6,699 nt of DNA from an uncultured Pseudorhodoferax sp. (lineage in GTDB: Bacteria > Pseudomonadota > Gammaproteobacteria > Burkholderiales > Burkholderiaceae): contig CAJYRH010000322.1 of the NCBI GenBank assembly GCA_913776795.1, positions 1-6,699 of the forward strand. The letters are read 5' to 3'. A program made the position numbers and the translations under genes. Each line of letters starts with the position of its first letter. Position 1 is the first letter of the stretch. The notes below the pieces were generated by a model that saw nothing but the letters and a program-made list of their open reading frames with translations, had not been told where the DNA came from and ran no database searches. Below are positions 1 to 6,409 of the stretch, piece by piece.

Positions 1-225
1 CAGCCCGGCCGGCAGCGGCAGCCAGCCCAGCCAGCTCGACATGCCGACCAGGAACACCACGGCGTAAAGCCGGATGCCGCTGGCCCAGCCCAGCACGCCG
101 GCCAGGGCCAGCAGCTGGGCCAGGTCGAGCGCCTGGGTCCCGGCCTGCACGGAGTTGCCTGCCTGGCCGGCGGCCACGCCCAGCCATGCGACCAGTGCGT
201 TCCACCAATGGGTCAGCAGGTCCAT
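1..225 (-). CDS. DUF4126-type membrane protein, N-terminal 75 residues (partial at left edge)
   Basis: The frame starts at ATG 225 and stays open to the first base of the window, so only 75 codons are visible. The protein begins MDLLTHWWNALVAW and contains a hydrophobic stretch (about residues 36-70) with the core LALAGVLGWASGIRLYAVV. I recognise this as the start of DUF4126 proteins, small multi-pass inner-membrane proteins of unknown function; the assignment is from memory. The start is supported by GAAGG at 236-240, ten bases upstream and overlapping the liuC stop codon. It follows liuC by 13 bp and is surely in the same operon. I recall DUF4126 genes next to leucine-degradation genes in other Burkholderiales, so the placement may be conserved, but no role in the pathway can be read from the sequence. 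Confidence 0.75.
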   Translation of the reverse strand, partial: MDLLTHWWNALVAWLGVAAGQAGNSVQAGTQALDLAQLLALAGVLGWASGIRLYAVVFLVGMSSWLGWLPLPAGL

Positions 226-235
226 GCGCGTCGGG

Positions 236-240
236 CCTTC
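236..240 (-). promoter_or_regulatory. Shine-Dalgarno of the DUF4126 gene, overlapping the liuC stop
   Basis: On the minus strand the liuC stop and this ribosome site form TGAAGG, followed by ten bases and ATG. The overlap suggests that ribosomes finishing liuC feed the next gene. It also decides the start at 225. Confidence 0.55.
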
Positions 241-1033
241 AGCGCACCGGCAGCCAGGCCGGCGCGCGCTTGTTCAAAAAGGACTGCACGCCCTCGCGCC
301 CCTCGGCGCTGGCGCGGATGTCGGCGATGCCTGCCACCGTAACGGCGATCAGCGCGGCGTTGATGTCTTGCTCGGCCACGTCCTGCACCAGCTTCTTGCA
401 GGCCTTCACGGCCTCAGGGCCGGCGTTGGCGAGGGCCTGTGCGAGTTCACCCACCTTGGCGTCCAGGGCATCGGCTGTCACCACGGCGTGGACGAAGCCG
501 ATGCGCAGCGCCTCGGCCGCGTCGAAGCGCTCGGCCGTCAGGAAGTAGCGGTGTGCCGCGCGCGGCCCCATGGCGCGGATGACGTAGGGGCTGATGGTCG
601 CAGGGATCAGGCCCAGCTTGACCTCGGACAGGCAATAGCCCGCGGTGTCGCTGGAGACGGCGATGTCGCAGGCCGCCACCAGGCCGGTGCCGCCAGCATA
701 GGCATCGCCCTGCACGCGCGCGATGGTGGGCTTGGGGCATTCATACAGCACGCGCAGCATTTCGGCCAGCTTGCCCGCGTCGAGCAGGTTCTCCTCGCGC
801 GTGTAGTCCGCCATGCGGCGCATCCAGTTCAGGTCGGCACCGCCGCAGAAGGCCTTGCCCTCGGCCGCCAGCACGATGCAGCGCACATCAGAACGCGCGC
901 CGAATTCGGTGATGGCCTGCGTGAGTTCGGCGATCAGCGCGTCGTTGAAGGCGTTGCGCACGTCCGGCCGGGCGAGCGTGATGCGTGCGACATGGTCCGC
1001 CACGGCGGTCTGCAGGTGCTGGTAGGTGCTCAT
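239..1033 (-). CDS. liuC: 3-methylglutaconyl-CoA hydratase (enoyl-CoA hydratase/isomerase superfamily)
   Basis: This is a 264-residue crotonase-fold protein, normal length for the family. It is predicted to hydrate 3-methylglutaconyl-CoA to HMG-CoA in cytoplasmic leucine/isovalerate degradation. Visible motifs are the first oxyanion-hole segment AFCGGADL (about residues 61-68), the second segment AYAGGTGL (111-118), and the block LSEVKLGLIPATISPYVIRAMG starting at 135, which I associate with LiuC-type hydratases. Of the two catalytic glutamates of classical enoyl-CoA hydratase, the second is present (Glu137), while the first position aligns by eye with Gly117. The start at 1033 is chosen because the protein MSTYQHLQTAVADHV then aligns with the family. 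The frame is open upstream to 1366, but that part lies inside the DinB gene. The ATG overlaps the DinB stop as ATGA. The pathway assignment rests on the adjacent liuB; a generic enoyl-CoA hydratase is the alternative. Confidence 0.9.
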   Translation of the reverse strand: MSTYQHLQTAVADHVARITLARPDVRNAFNDALIAELTQAITEFGARSDVRCIVLAAEGKAFCGGADLNWMRRMADYTREENLLDAGKLAEMLRVLYECPKPTIARVQGDAYAGGTGLVAACDIAVSSDTAGYCLSEVKLGLIPATISPYVIRAMGPRAAHRYFLTAERFDAAEALRIGFVHAVVTADALDAKVGELAQALANAGPEAVKACKKLVQDVAEQDINAALIAVTVAGIADIRASAEGREGVQSFLNKRAPAWLPVR

Positions 1034-1539
1034 GGTGCCAAAGGGTCTCGCAGGTGGTAGACAAGGTCGAGTTCGGGCACGGCCACGCCCAGTGCCGTCA
1101 ACGCGGCCGTGATCTGGCCACGGTGGTGCGTGCTGTGGTTGAACACGTGGGTCAAGGTCGCAGCGAAGGGCAGATGCACCGACTCGCCACGCGTGGTGGT
1201 GTAGCCCACGGTGCCGGACCAGCGCTCTGGCGCCATGGCGGCGATCAGTGGCTCCCAGCGCGCGGCGGCGCTGCGCAACCGCTCGGCCAGCAGCGCGCGG
1301 TCGGACTCGGCCTCGTGGTCCAGCGCCAGCGCCGGGGAGCGGCCTTCGGCAAAGCGCACGAACCACAGCAGGTGCTCGCCCACCAGCAGATGGTTCAGCG
1401 TGCCGTGGATGCTGCGAAAGAACAGGCCCACGTCGCGCCGGTAGTCGTCCTCGGGCAACGCGGCCACCGCGCGCAGCAGGCGCTGCGTCGCCCAGGCGTT
1501 GTAGCGCGCCAGCAGCGTGAAATGGGCCACCGCGTCCAC
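1030..1539 (-). CDS. DinB-superfamily protein (putative metal-dependent thiol transferase fold)
   Basis: This is a 169-residue protein of the DinB/YfiT-like four-helix-bundle superfamily. It opens with FTLLARYNAWATQRLL, the usual first helix of DinB proteins. The three probable metal-binding histidines are His50 (in GTLNHLLVGEHLLW) and the HxxxH pair His135/His139 in FNHSTHHRGQ. Characterised relatives include thiol-dependent S-transferases; many members have no known reaction, and no substrate can be read here. The start is GTG 1539, supported by GAGG at 1545-1548 five bases upstream and a 7-bp gap after the liuB stop. The stop overlaps the liuC start as ATGA, so the gene sits firmly inside the leucine operon. 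The name does not imply the SOS DNA polymerase also called DinB. Family call is strong; function is unknown. Confidence 0.88.
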   Translation of the reverse strand: MDAVAHFTLLARYNAWATQRLLRAVAALPEDDYRRDVGLFFRSIHGTLNHLLVGEHLLWFVRFAEGRSPALALDHEAESDRALLAERLRSAAARWEPLIAAMAPERWSGTVGYTTTRGESVHLPFAATLTHVFNHSTHHRGQITAALTALGVAVPELDLVYHLRDPLAP

Positions 1540-1544
1540 GGCCG

Positions 1545-1548
1545 CCTC
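1545..1548 (-). promoter_or_regulatory. Shine-Dalgarno that fixes the GTG start of the DinB-family gene
   Basis: On the minus strand the end of liuB reads TGAGG, in which the TGA stop and the GAGG ribosome site overlap, followed by five bases and GTG. No ATG lies at a suitable place for a full DinB fold, so this site is the main evidence for a GTG start. It also suggests translational coupling to liuB. Confidence 0.55.
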
Positions 1549-3178
1549 ACATCCGGAACACGCCGAACTTCGGCTCGGGAATCGGCGCGTTGAGCGCGGC
1601 CGACAGGCCCAGGGCCAGCACGCGGCGCGTGTCGGCCGGGTCGATCACGCCATCGTCCCAAAGCCGGGCCGTGGCGTAGTAGGGATGGCCCTGGTGCTCG
1701 TACTGTTCGCGGATCGGCGCCTTGAAGGCGGCCTCCTCCTCGGCACTCCACTGCCCGCCCTTGGCCTCGATACCGTCGCGCCGGACGGTGGCCAGCACGC
1801 TGGCGGCCTGCTCGCCGCCCATCACGCTGATGCGCGCGTTCGGCCACATCCACAGGAAGCGCGGCGAGTAGGCGCGCCCGCACATGCCGTAGTTGCCCGC
1901 GCCGAAGCTGCCGCCGATCACCACCGTGAACTTGGGCACGTTGACGGTCGCCACGGCCGTGACCATCTTGGCGCCATGGCGCGCGATGCCCTCGTTCTCG
2001 TACTTCCGGCCGACCATGAAGCCCGTGATGTTCTGCAGGAACACCAGAGGGATCTTGCGCTGGCCGCACAGCTCGATGAAGTGCGCACCCTTTTGCGCGG
2101 CCTCGGAGAACAGCACGCCCTGGTTGGCGACGATGCCCACCGGCATGCCCTCGATGTGGGCGAAGCCGCAGACCAGCGTGGTGCCGTAGCGCGCCTTGAA
2201 CTCGGCGAAGGCGCTGTCGTCCACGATGCGGGCGATGACCTCGCGCACGTCGTAGGGCTTGCGCGTGTCCGCCGGGATCACGCCGTACAGCTCCTCGGCG
2301 GCGTAGCGCGGCGGGCGGCCTGGCTGCAGCGCCATCTGCGCCAGTTGCGGCGCCTTGCTGCGGTTCAGGTGGGCCACGGCCTGGCGCGCCAACGCCAGCG
2401 CATGGGCATCGTCCTGTGCCAGGTGGTCGGCCACACCCGACAGGCGGGTGTGCACGTCGCCGCCGCCCAGGTCTTCGGCCGAGACCACCTCGCCGGTGGC
2501 GGCCTTCACAAGCGGCGGGCCAGCCAAAAAGATGGTGCCCTGCTCCTTGACGATGATGGACTCGTCGCTCATGGCCGGGACATAGGCGCCACCGGCCGTG
2601 CACGAGCCCATCACCACCGCCACCTGGGCGATGCCCTGGGCGCTCATGTTGGCCTGGTTGTAGAAGATGCGGCCGAAGTGCTCGCGGTCGGGGAACACGT
2701 CGTCCTGGTTCGGCAGGTTGGCACCGCCCGAATCGACGAGGTAGATGCACGGCAGCTGGTTCTGCTGCGCGATCTCCTGCGCCCGCAGGTGCTTCTTGAC
2801 CGTCATCGGGTAGTAGGTACCGCCCTTGACCGTGGCGTCGTTGCATACGACCACGCAGTCCACCCCGCTCACGCGGCCGATGCCACAAATGATGCCGGCG
2901 CAGGGCGCGCTGTCGCTGCCGTCGCGGTCGGGGTACATGGCCAGCGCGGCCAGCGGCGAGAACTCGAGGAAGGGCGTGCCCGGGTCGAGCAGCATCTGCA
3001 CCCGTTCGCGTGGCAGCAGCTTGCCGCGCGCCTGGTGCTTGGCCCGCGCCGCGGCACCGCCGCCCTCCGCCGTCTGCGCCAGCTTGGCGTTCAGGTCGGC
3101 AACGGCAGCGCGCAGCGCCTCGGCGTTGGCCTGGAACTCCGCGGAGCGGACGTTGAGCTTGGTCTCCAGAACGGGCAT
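1547..3178 (-). CDS. liuB: 3-methylcrotonyl-CoA carboxylase, carboxyltransferase (beta) subunit
   Basis: This is a 543-residue acyl-CoA carboxyltransferase, close to the usual length of about 535 for MCC beta. It moves CO2 from biotin on the alpha subunit to 3-methylcrotonyl-CoA, giving 3-methylglutaconyl-CoA in leucine breakdown; the holoenzyme is cytoplasmic. Both crotonase-like halves are visible. The N half contains [19 protein letters not shown] (from 119), [10 protein letters not shown] (149-158) and [16 protein letters not shown] (191-206). The C half contains [14 protein letters not shown] (381-394) and [20 protein letters not shown] (422-441), followed by [17 protein letters not shown]. 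The C-terminus FGVFRM is typical of MCC beta. The start at 3178 has GGAGA at 3188-3192 with a nine-base spacer. It is the first gene of the operon in this window, and the next gene begins 7 bp after its stop. Geranyl-CoA carboxylase beta (AtuC) is a less likely alternative, given the adjacent liuC-type hydratase. The biotin subunit is not in view. Confidence 0.95.
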   Translation of the reverse strand: MPVLETKLNVRSAEFQANAEALRAAVADLNAKLAQTAEGGGAAARAKHQARGKLLPRERVQMLLDPGTPFLEFSPLAALAMYPDRDGSDSAPCAGIICGIGRVSGVDCVVVCNDATVKGGTYYPMTVKKHLRAQEIAQQNQLPCIYLVDSGGANLPNQDDVFPDREHFGRIFYNQANMSAQGIAQVAVVMGSCTAGGAYVPAMSDESIIVKEQGTIFLAGPPLVKAATGEVVSAEDLGGGDVHTRLSGVADHLAQDDAHALALARQAVAHLNRSKAPQLAQMALQPGRPPRYAAEELYGVIPADTRKPYDVREVIARIVDDSAFAEFKARYGTTLVCGFAHIEGMPVGIVANQGVLFSEAAQKGAHFIELCGQRKIPLVFLQNITGFMVGRKYENEGIARHGAKMVTAVATVNVPKFTVVIGGSFGAGNYGMCGRAYSPRFLWMWPNARISVMGGEQAASVLATVRRDGIEAKGGQWSAEEEAAFKAPIREQYEHQGHPYYATARLWDDGVIDPADTRRVLALGLSAALNAPIPEPKFGVFRM

Positions 3179-3187
3179 GGGGTCTTG

Positions 3188-3192
3188 TCTCC
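3188..3192 (-). promoter_or_regulatory. Shine-Dalgarno of liuB
   Basis: GGAGA on the minus strand lies nine bases upstream of the liuB ATG. It supports the 3178 start over any downstream methionine. Confidence 0.6.
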
Positions 3193-3215
3193 AGGAAGAG
3201 GCGCCAAGCGTACCC

Positions 3216-3237
3216 GCTGCAGCCGTTCAATTGCAGC
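3216..3237. repeat. Inverted repeat with 10-bp spacer upstream of liuB
   Basis: GCTGCA and its complement TGCAGC are separated by ten bases, 38 bp upstream of the liuB start. If the CACAAT at 3252-3257 is the liuB -10, the repeat lies just downstream of the transcription start, where a repressor could act. The arms are only 6 bp, so chance is quite possible. Confidence 0.3.
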
Positions 3238-3312
3238 CACAAGGGTTGCAGATTGTGCCAGCGCCCTGGCGCCCGACGCAGACCCGGCGCGCCCCGGTTT
3301 CAGGCCGGCACG

Positions 3313-3328
3313 GGCGCCGGCCGGCGCC
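3313..3328. repeat. 16-bp perfect all-GC palindrome in the liuB/TRIC intergenic region
   Basis: GGCGCCGG is followed directly by its complement CCGGCGCC, with no spacer. It lies about 135 bp upstream of liuB and 273 bp upstream of the TRIC gene. In DNA this GC-rich, such a palindrome arises by chance more easily than in balanced DNA. It may be an operator, or simply compositional. Confidence 0.45.
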
Positions 3329-3468
3329 GCATCTGCCGCCGCGGCGCACGCGTGACGGCCGCCAGCGCATCGTCGCAGCCGTCGCAGACTCGGGTGCACG
3401 GCGCGCCACCTCGGTCGGCTCGGCGCAAGCGCCGGCCCCTGCCAGGATCCACAAGAACGCATGGGCAA

Positions 3469-3500
3469 CGCCCCTCCACGGGCGCTCGCATGGAGGGACG
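3469..3500. repeat. Inverted repeat (10-bp arms, 9 matched, 12-bp spacer) upstream of the TRIC gene
   Basis: The left arm CGCCCCTCCA (3469-3478) and right arm TGGAGGGACG (3491-3500) are complementary at nine of ten positions around a 12-base spacer. It lies about 100 bp upstream of the TRIC start and 88 bp upstream of its candidate -10. It could be an operator. No T run follows, so it is not a convincing terminator. Confidence 0.4.
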
Positions 3501-3587
3501 GGCCATGGCCCACGCTGCGCCCGGCGTCTGCCCAGCGACTGCCAGGCAGCTGCCCGGCGCTGTCGGCCGCAGGCGCATCCGGCTCGC

Positions 3588-3593
3588 TACCAT
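3588..3593 (+). promoter_or_regulatory. Candidate -10 hexamer placed for leaderless transcription of the TRIC gene
   Basis: TACCAT fits the TANNNT core of a sigma-70 -10 element and ends eight bases before the ATG at 3602. Transcription would therefore start at or within a base or two of the start codon. No Shine-Dalgarno is visible between it and the ATG, which fits a leaderless mRNA. I see no clear -35 at the usual 17-bp distance. Confidence 0.35.
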
Positions 3594-3601
3594 CGCCGAC
3601 C

Positions 3602-4273
3602 ATGCAAGCCATACCGCTGGGCCAGGTGCTGACGCTGTCGAATGCGCAGATCGTGATCGAGACCGCCGCCACGCTGGCGTTCGCTGCATCCGGCCTGCTG
3701 GCGGCCGCGCGCAAGCGGCTCGATCCCGTGGGGGTGTGCATCGTGGCGGGCCTGGCGGCCTTCGGTGGCGGCACGCTGCGCGACGTGCTGCTGGACCGCC
3801 GGCCCTTCTTCTGGGTCGAGCACGCGCTGTGGCTGTGGGCGCTGTTGTTGCTGTGCGTGGCGGCCATGTTGTTCCTGCGAACGCGCCATTTCGCCGCGAC
3901 CGAACGCGCGATGCAGTGGCCCGACGCATTCGGCCTGGGCCTGTTCGCTGCCAGTGGCACGCAGATCGCGCTGCAGGCCGGCTCGCCGGCTGTGGTCGCC
4001 GTGCTGATGGGCACCATGACGGCCGTGTTCGGCGGGGTGCTGCGCGACATCGTCTGCAACGACATCCCACGGGCCTTCAGCGACCACCAGCCCTATGCCG
4101 TCTGCGCCTTCGTGGGCGCCTGGGTGGTGGTGCTGGGGCACCGACTGGCCATGGACGACTGGCTCGGCATGGTGGCAGGCGCCACCACTGCTCTGCTGCT
4201 GCGCGCCATGGCACTGTGGACGGGCTGGACGCTGCCGGCCTGGCACACCGGCGACGGGCCGCGCGACGGCTGA
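3602..4273 (+). CDS. TRIC/UPF0126 (YicG-like) inner-membrane cation channel family protein
   Basis: This is a 223-residue hydrophobic protein with the two-fold internal repeat of the prokaryotic TRIC family (UPF0126, related to E. coli YicG of about 205 residues). Repeat one carries GLLAAARKRLDPVGV (31-45) and GGGTLRDVLLDRRPFFWV (55-72). Repeat two carries FGLGLFAASGTQIAL (110-124) and the matching FGGVLRDIVCNDIPR (143-157). About seven membrane helices are expected, with glycine-rich kinks at the GG(G)xLRD motifs. Family members form homotrimers and conduct monovalent cations, mainly K+; the physiological role in bacteria is unsettled. ATG 3602 is chosen because it gives a family-like N-terminus. 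An in-frame ATG at 3461 would add 47 Pro/Ser/Gly-rich residues unlike any TRIC protein. There is no Shine-Dalgarno. Its stop abuts the stop of the convergent EF-hand gene. Confidence 0.92.
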   Translation: MQAIPLGQVLTLSNAQIVIETAATLAFAASGLLAAARKRLDPVGVCIVAGLAAFGGGTLRDVLLDRRPFFWVEHALWLWALLLLCVAAMLFLRTRHFAATERAMQWPDAFGLGLFAASGTQIALQAGSPAVVAVLMGTMTAVFGGVLRDIVCNDIPRAFSDHQPYAVCAFVGAWVVVLGHRLAMDDWLGMVAGATTALLLRAMALWTGWTLPAWHTGDGPRDG

Positions 4274-4276
4274 TCA
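4271..4276. other. Abutting stop codons of two convergent genes (TGATCA)
   Basis: The TGA of the TRIC gene (4271-4273) is followed immediately by the complement of the TGA of the EF-hand gene (4274-4276). There are zero bases between the coding regions, so any terminator for either gene must lie inside the other gene. I see no hairpin followed by a T run on either side of the junction. Confidence 0.9.
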
Positions 4277-6409
4277 GGCCACTGGCAGCCACCCGGCCAG
4301 CAACCCCCAACGCCAGGCCCCCAGCACCAGCGCCAGCGCCAGCAGCCCCGTCAGCCATGGCAGCGTGCTGCGCGGCGCAAAAGGATCGCGCAGCCGGTGC
4401 GTGCCGGGGGGACGCTGCGCGGTCTGCGACAGCGAGGCACCCAGGCGCACGTTCAGCCGCATGCGGCCGTTGATGGCCCAGCCGCTGGCGTCCAGAATGG
4501 GCCCGAGGCTGCGCTCGCGCAGTTTGAGCCAGGCGATCAGCATGCTGGGCCCGGAGATCGACAGCACGATGCCCAGCACACCCATCGGGATCCACCAGCC
4601 CAGATCGACGAACTTGGTGAACAGGCCGACCAGCACTGCGCTGATGCTGCCCAGCGCAACGCCCAGGGCCGCGACCGTGCCGACGTCGAACCGCCCGCGC
4701 GCTCCCGCCGAAGCCACGGGCGTCGCCGCAGCAGGTGCGGCCTTGTCCACCTGGCTCAGCTGCCCGGCCAGGTTGCCGAGGCGGTTCTGCTGCACCGCAT
4801 CGCCAGCCGCAGCCCGCTTGGCCACCTGCTCTTCGATCATGCGCAGGAACTTCTTGTAGGGCGACATGAAGGCCTGTGCGATGCTGATGGGGTTCTCGAT
4901 GACCTTGACGATGCGCGCATCCCAGTCGCGTCCCTCGCGGTCGTAGAACAGTCCGTTGCGGCCCACGAACAGGAAGTCGACATCGCCGGCGGTGAAGGCG
5001 GCGGCGATCGTCATCTTTTCCTTGCCGCGCTGGCACTCGCAGTAGGCCAGGTAGGTCTTGGCCAGGCCGGCGACCACGGCGTGTTTTGCGGCATCGGCCA
5101 CCTGCACCGTCAATTCGCAACTGCGCCCGTCCAGGTACAGGCGCCCGGCCTGGAACACAGCGCCCTCGCGGTGGTAGAAGGCCTCGAAGGACACGAAGTT
5201 GCGCACCAGCACCACCAGGTCGCGCTGTAGCCGCACCAGCTTTTCCAGCGCGTTCACGCGCCCCTGCTGGTCGCCGGCGGCGGTGTCCCGCGCGATGAGA
5301 TCCAGCAGGCTGGCCTGGGCTTGGCCTGCATCCGCGCCGACCAGCGCGCGCAGCTTCTCGGTGCCCAGCGCCGCCACCGGGCCCGGCGGACGCCGAAGCA
5401 ACCAGGCGCGGCAGGGCGCCACGAGCTCCTTCAGGCGCTGCCATCCCGCTTCGTCGAGGAGGTTGTCGGGCTGGGCGCCGAGCAAAGGCTCCACGGCACT
5501 GTCGCGCAAGGTGCGCAATGCCGACTGCCAGGCCGGATGCGCCAGCGGGCCGAGCGGCAACGCGCGCCCTGCAGCCACGGGAGCCAGCGGCAGTTGCGCC
5601 AGCGGCGGTGCGTCCAGCGCCAGTGGCTGCAACGCCTGCGTGCGCAGCAGCTCCGGCGCGGGTGCGCTGAGCGCCGCTGCAGCCTGCGGATCGTAGCCAG
5701 CCAGGCGGCAGCGTGCGAAGAAGTCTTCGACCTTGGCGTATACGGCTTCGACCGCTTGCGCCGCCGACCGCAAGGTGCCGCAGTCGCGCTCGCCTTCGGC
5801 ATGCCAGGCGAACATGGCATCCACCTCCGCAAAGAAGGCCTTGACGCGGGCGGCATCGGTGCCGGACGTGCCACTTGCATCTGCCACGCCGCCCTGGGTG
5901 GCCAAGACCTGCTCGATGAGCGCGCGCAATGCGGCGTCATCCTCCGCCGTCGCCGGCACGACAATGCCATCGCCATTGAAACGCTCGCCGGACAGGTGCT
6001 TCTGCCGCTCGGCCAGCTCCGGCAGGCCGATGTCGGCGCCATCTGGTTGGCCGTGAAGGGCCAACGTGCGCCGCGCCTCCTCGGCCAACGCCCGCCCCTC
6101 CTCGCTGTCGGCCAGATCGGCCAGGGCGAGCCGGTCGCCGCCACGCAGCAGGCGCTCCGGGTCGCGCAGTCGGGCACAGGCCCATTCACAGGCAGCGATC
6201 AGTTCGGGCGCGCGGATGCGGCCGTCGTCGTCGGTGTCGACGAGGTCGAGCGTGCGGGGATCGAAATGCAGGCCGCGGGTCGGACAGGCGAGCGCAACCC
6301 AAAGCTTCTGGTCGAGCTCGCGCAGGTGGAGAAGATCTTCACCGCGGGCGATCAGTACCTGATCGACCCCGCCGGCGCGGAAAAATTGCCAGTCGTGGGG
6401 CATGGGCAT
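4274..6409 (-). CDS. Conserved membrane protein of unknown function with N-terminal EF-hand
   Basis: With the ATG at 6409 this is a 711-residue protein. I do not recognise a named family, although parts recall conserved hypothetical proteins from other Gram-negative bacteria. Residues 58-69 (DTDDDGRIRAPE) match the canonical EF-hand loop DxDxDGxIxxxE at every key position. Residues 144-158 (FNGDGIVVPATAEDD) look like a degenerate second loop. There is no signal peptide, so the N-terminal region of about 570 residues is probably cytoplasmic. Its latter part has a CEC pair (457-459), GRNGLFYDREGRDWDA (483-498) and PYKKFLRMIEEQVAKR (517-532). After an Ala/Pro linker come membrane helices at about 576-600, 605-628 and 684-706; between the last two is LGPILDASGWAINGR. 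The frame is open to GTG 6526, but the added residues resemble nothing. ATG 6403 is equally possible; neither start has a Shine-Dalgarno. Calcium binding is inferred; function is unknown. Confidence 0.85.
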   Translation of the reverse strand: MPMPHDWQFFRAGGVDQVLIARGEDLLHLRELDQKLWVALACPTRGLHFDPRTLDLVDTDDDGRIRAPELIAACEWACARLRDPERLLRGGDRLALADLADSEEGRALAEEARRTLALHGQPDGADIGLPELAERQKHLSGERFNGDGIVVPATAEDDAALRALIEQVLATQGGVADASGTSGTDAARVKAFFAEVDAMFAWHAEGERDCGTLRSAAQAVEAVYAKVEDFFARCRLAGYDPQAAAALSAPAPELLRTQALQPLALDAPPLAQLPLAPVAAGRALPLGPLAHPAWQSALRTLRDSAVEPLLGAQPDNLLDEAGWQRLKELVAPCRAWLLRRPPGPVAALGTEKLRALVGADAGQAQASLLDLIARDTAAGDQQGRVNALEKLVRLQRDLVVLVRNFVSFEAFYHREGAVFQAGRLYLDGRSCELTVQVADAAKHAVVAGLAKTYLAYCECQRGKEKMTIAAAFTAGDVDFLFVGRNGLFYDREGRDWDARIVKVIENPISIAQAFMSPYKKFLRMIEEQVAKRAAAGDAVQQNRLGNLAGQLSQVDKAAPAAATPVASAGARGRFDVGTVAALGVALGSISAVLVGLFTKFVDLGWWIPMGVLGIVLSISGPSMLIAWLKLRERSLGPILDASGWAINGRMRLNVRLGASLSQTAQRPPGTHRLRDPFAPRSTLPWLTGLLALALVLGAWRWGLLAGWLPVA
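6203..6238 (-). other. EF-hand calcium-binding loop (codons 58-69 of the membrane protein)
   Basis: The 12-residue loop has Asp at positions 1, 3 and 5, Gly at 6, Ile at 8 and Glu at 12. These are all the residues expected for a functional calcium site. Helical segments flank it (LDLV before, LIAACEWACARL after). A second candidate loop around residues 144-158 lacks the first Asp and is probably degenerate. Confidence 0.8.

Larger units (their letters stand above)
3179..3601. other. Divergent intergenic region between liuB and the TRIC gene
   Basis: These 423 bp separate two genes transcribed away from each other and should hold both promoters. No protein here looks real: the frames that stay open are rich in Arg, Ala and Pro and resemble no family. 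It contains a CACAAT hexamer on the minus strand (3252-3257, 4 of 6 matches to the sigma-70 -10, no good -35), which would give a liuB leader of roughly 65 nt. It also has three inverted repeats, listed separately, at 3216-3237, 3313-3328 and 3469-3500. I see no LiuR-type (MerR) operator that I can recognise, and no liuR or liuA gene at this end of the operon. Confidence 0.6.

Noticed and set aside
1034..1366. Upstream extension of liuC
   Set aside because: The extra residues are Arg-rich, have no family resemblance and lie wholly inside the DinB gene in another frame.
1517..3355. Long plus-strand open frame (612 codons) opposite liuB
   Set aside because: Its translation is rich in His, Arg, Ala and Val with no recognisable domain, and it lies antisense to a confidently identified carboxyltransferase. 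Long antisense frames are common in GC-rich DNA.
3461..3601. Earlier start for the TRIC gene at ATG 3461
   Set aside because: It adds 47 Pro/Ser/Gly-rich residues with no counterpart in the family, and AGGA at 3443-3446 is too far (14 bases) to be a good ribosome site.
3091..4065. Minus-strand open frame of 324 codons over the liuB/TRIC intergenic region and the TRIC gene
   Set aside because: It runs antisense to the TRIC gene and reads as Ser/Ala/Arg-rich low-complexity protein.
4397..5230. Plus-strand open frame of 277 codons opposite the EF-hand gene
   Set aside because: The composition is that of an antisense shadow, with no motif or ribosome site; the minus-strand protein has clear domains.
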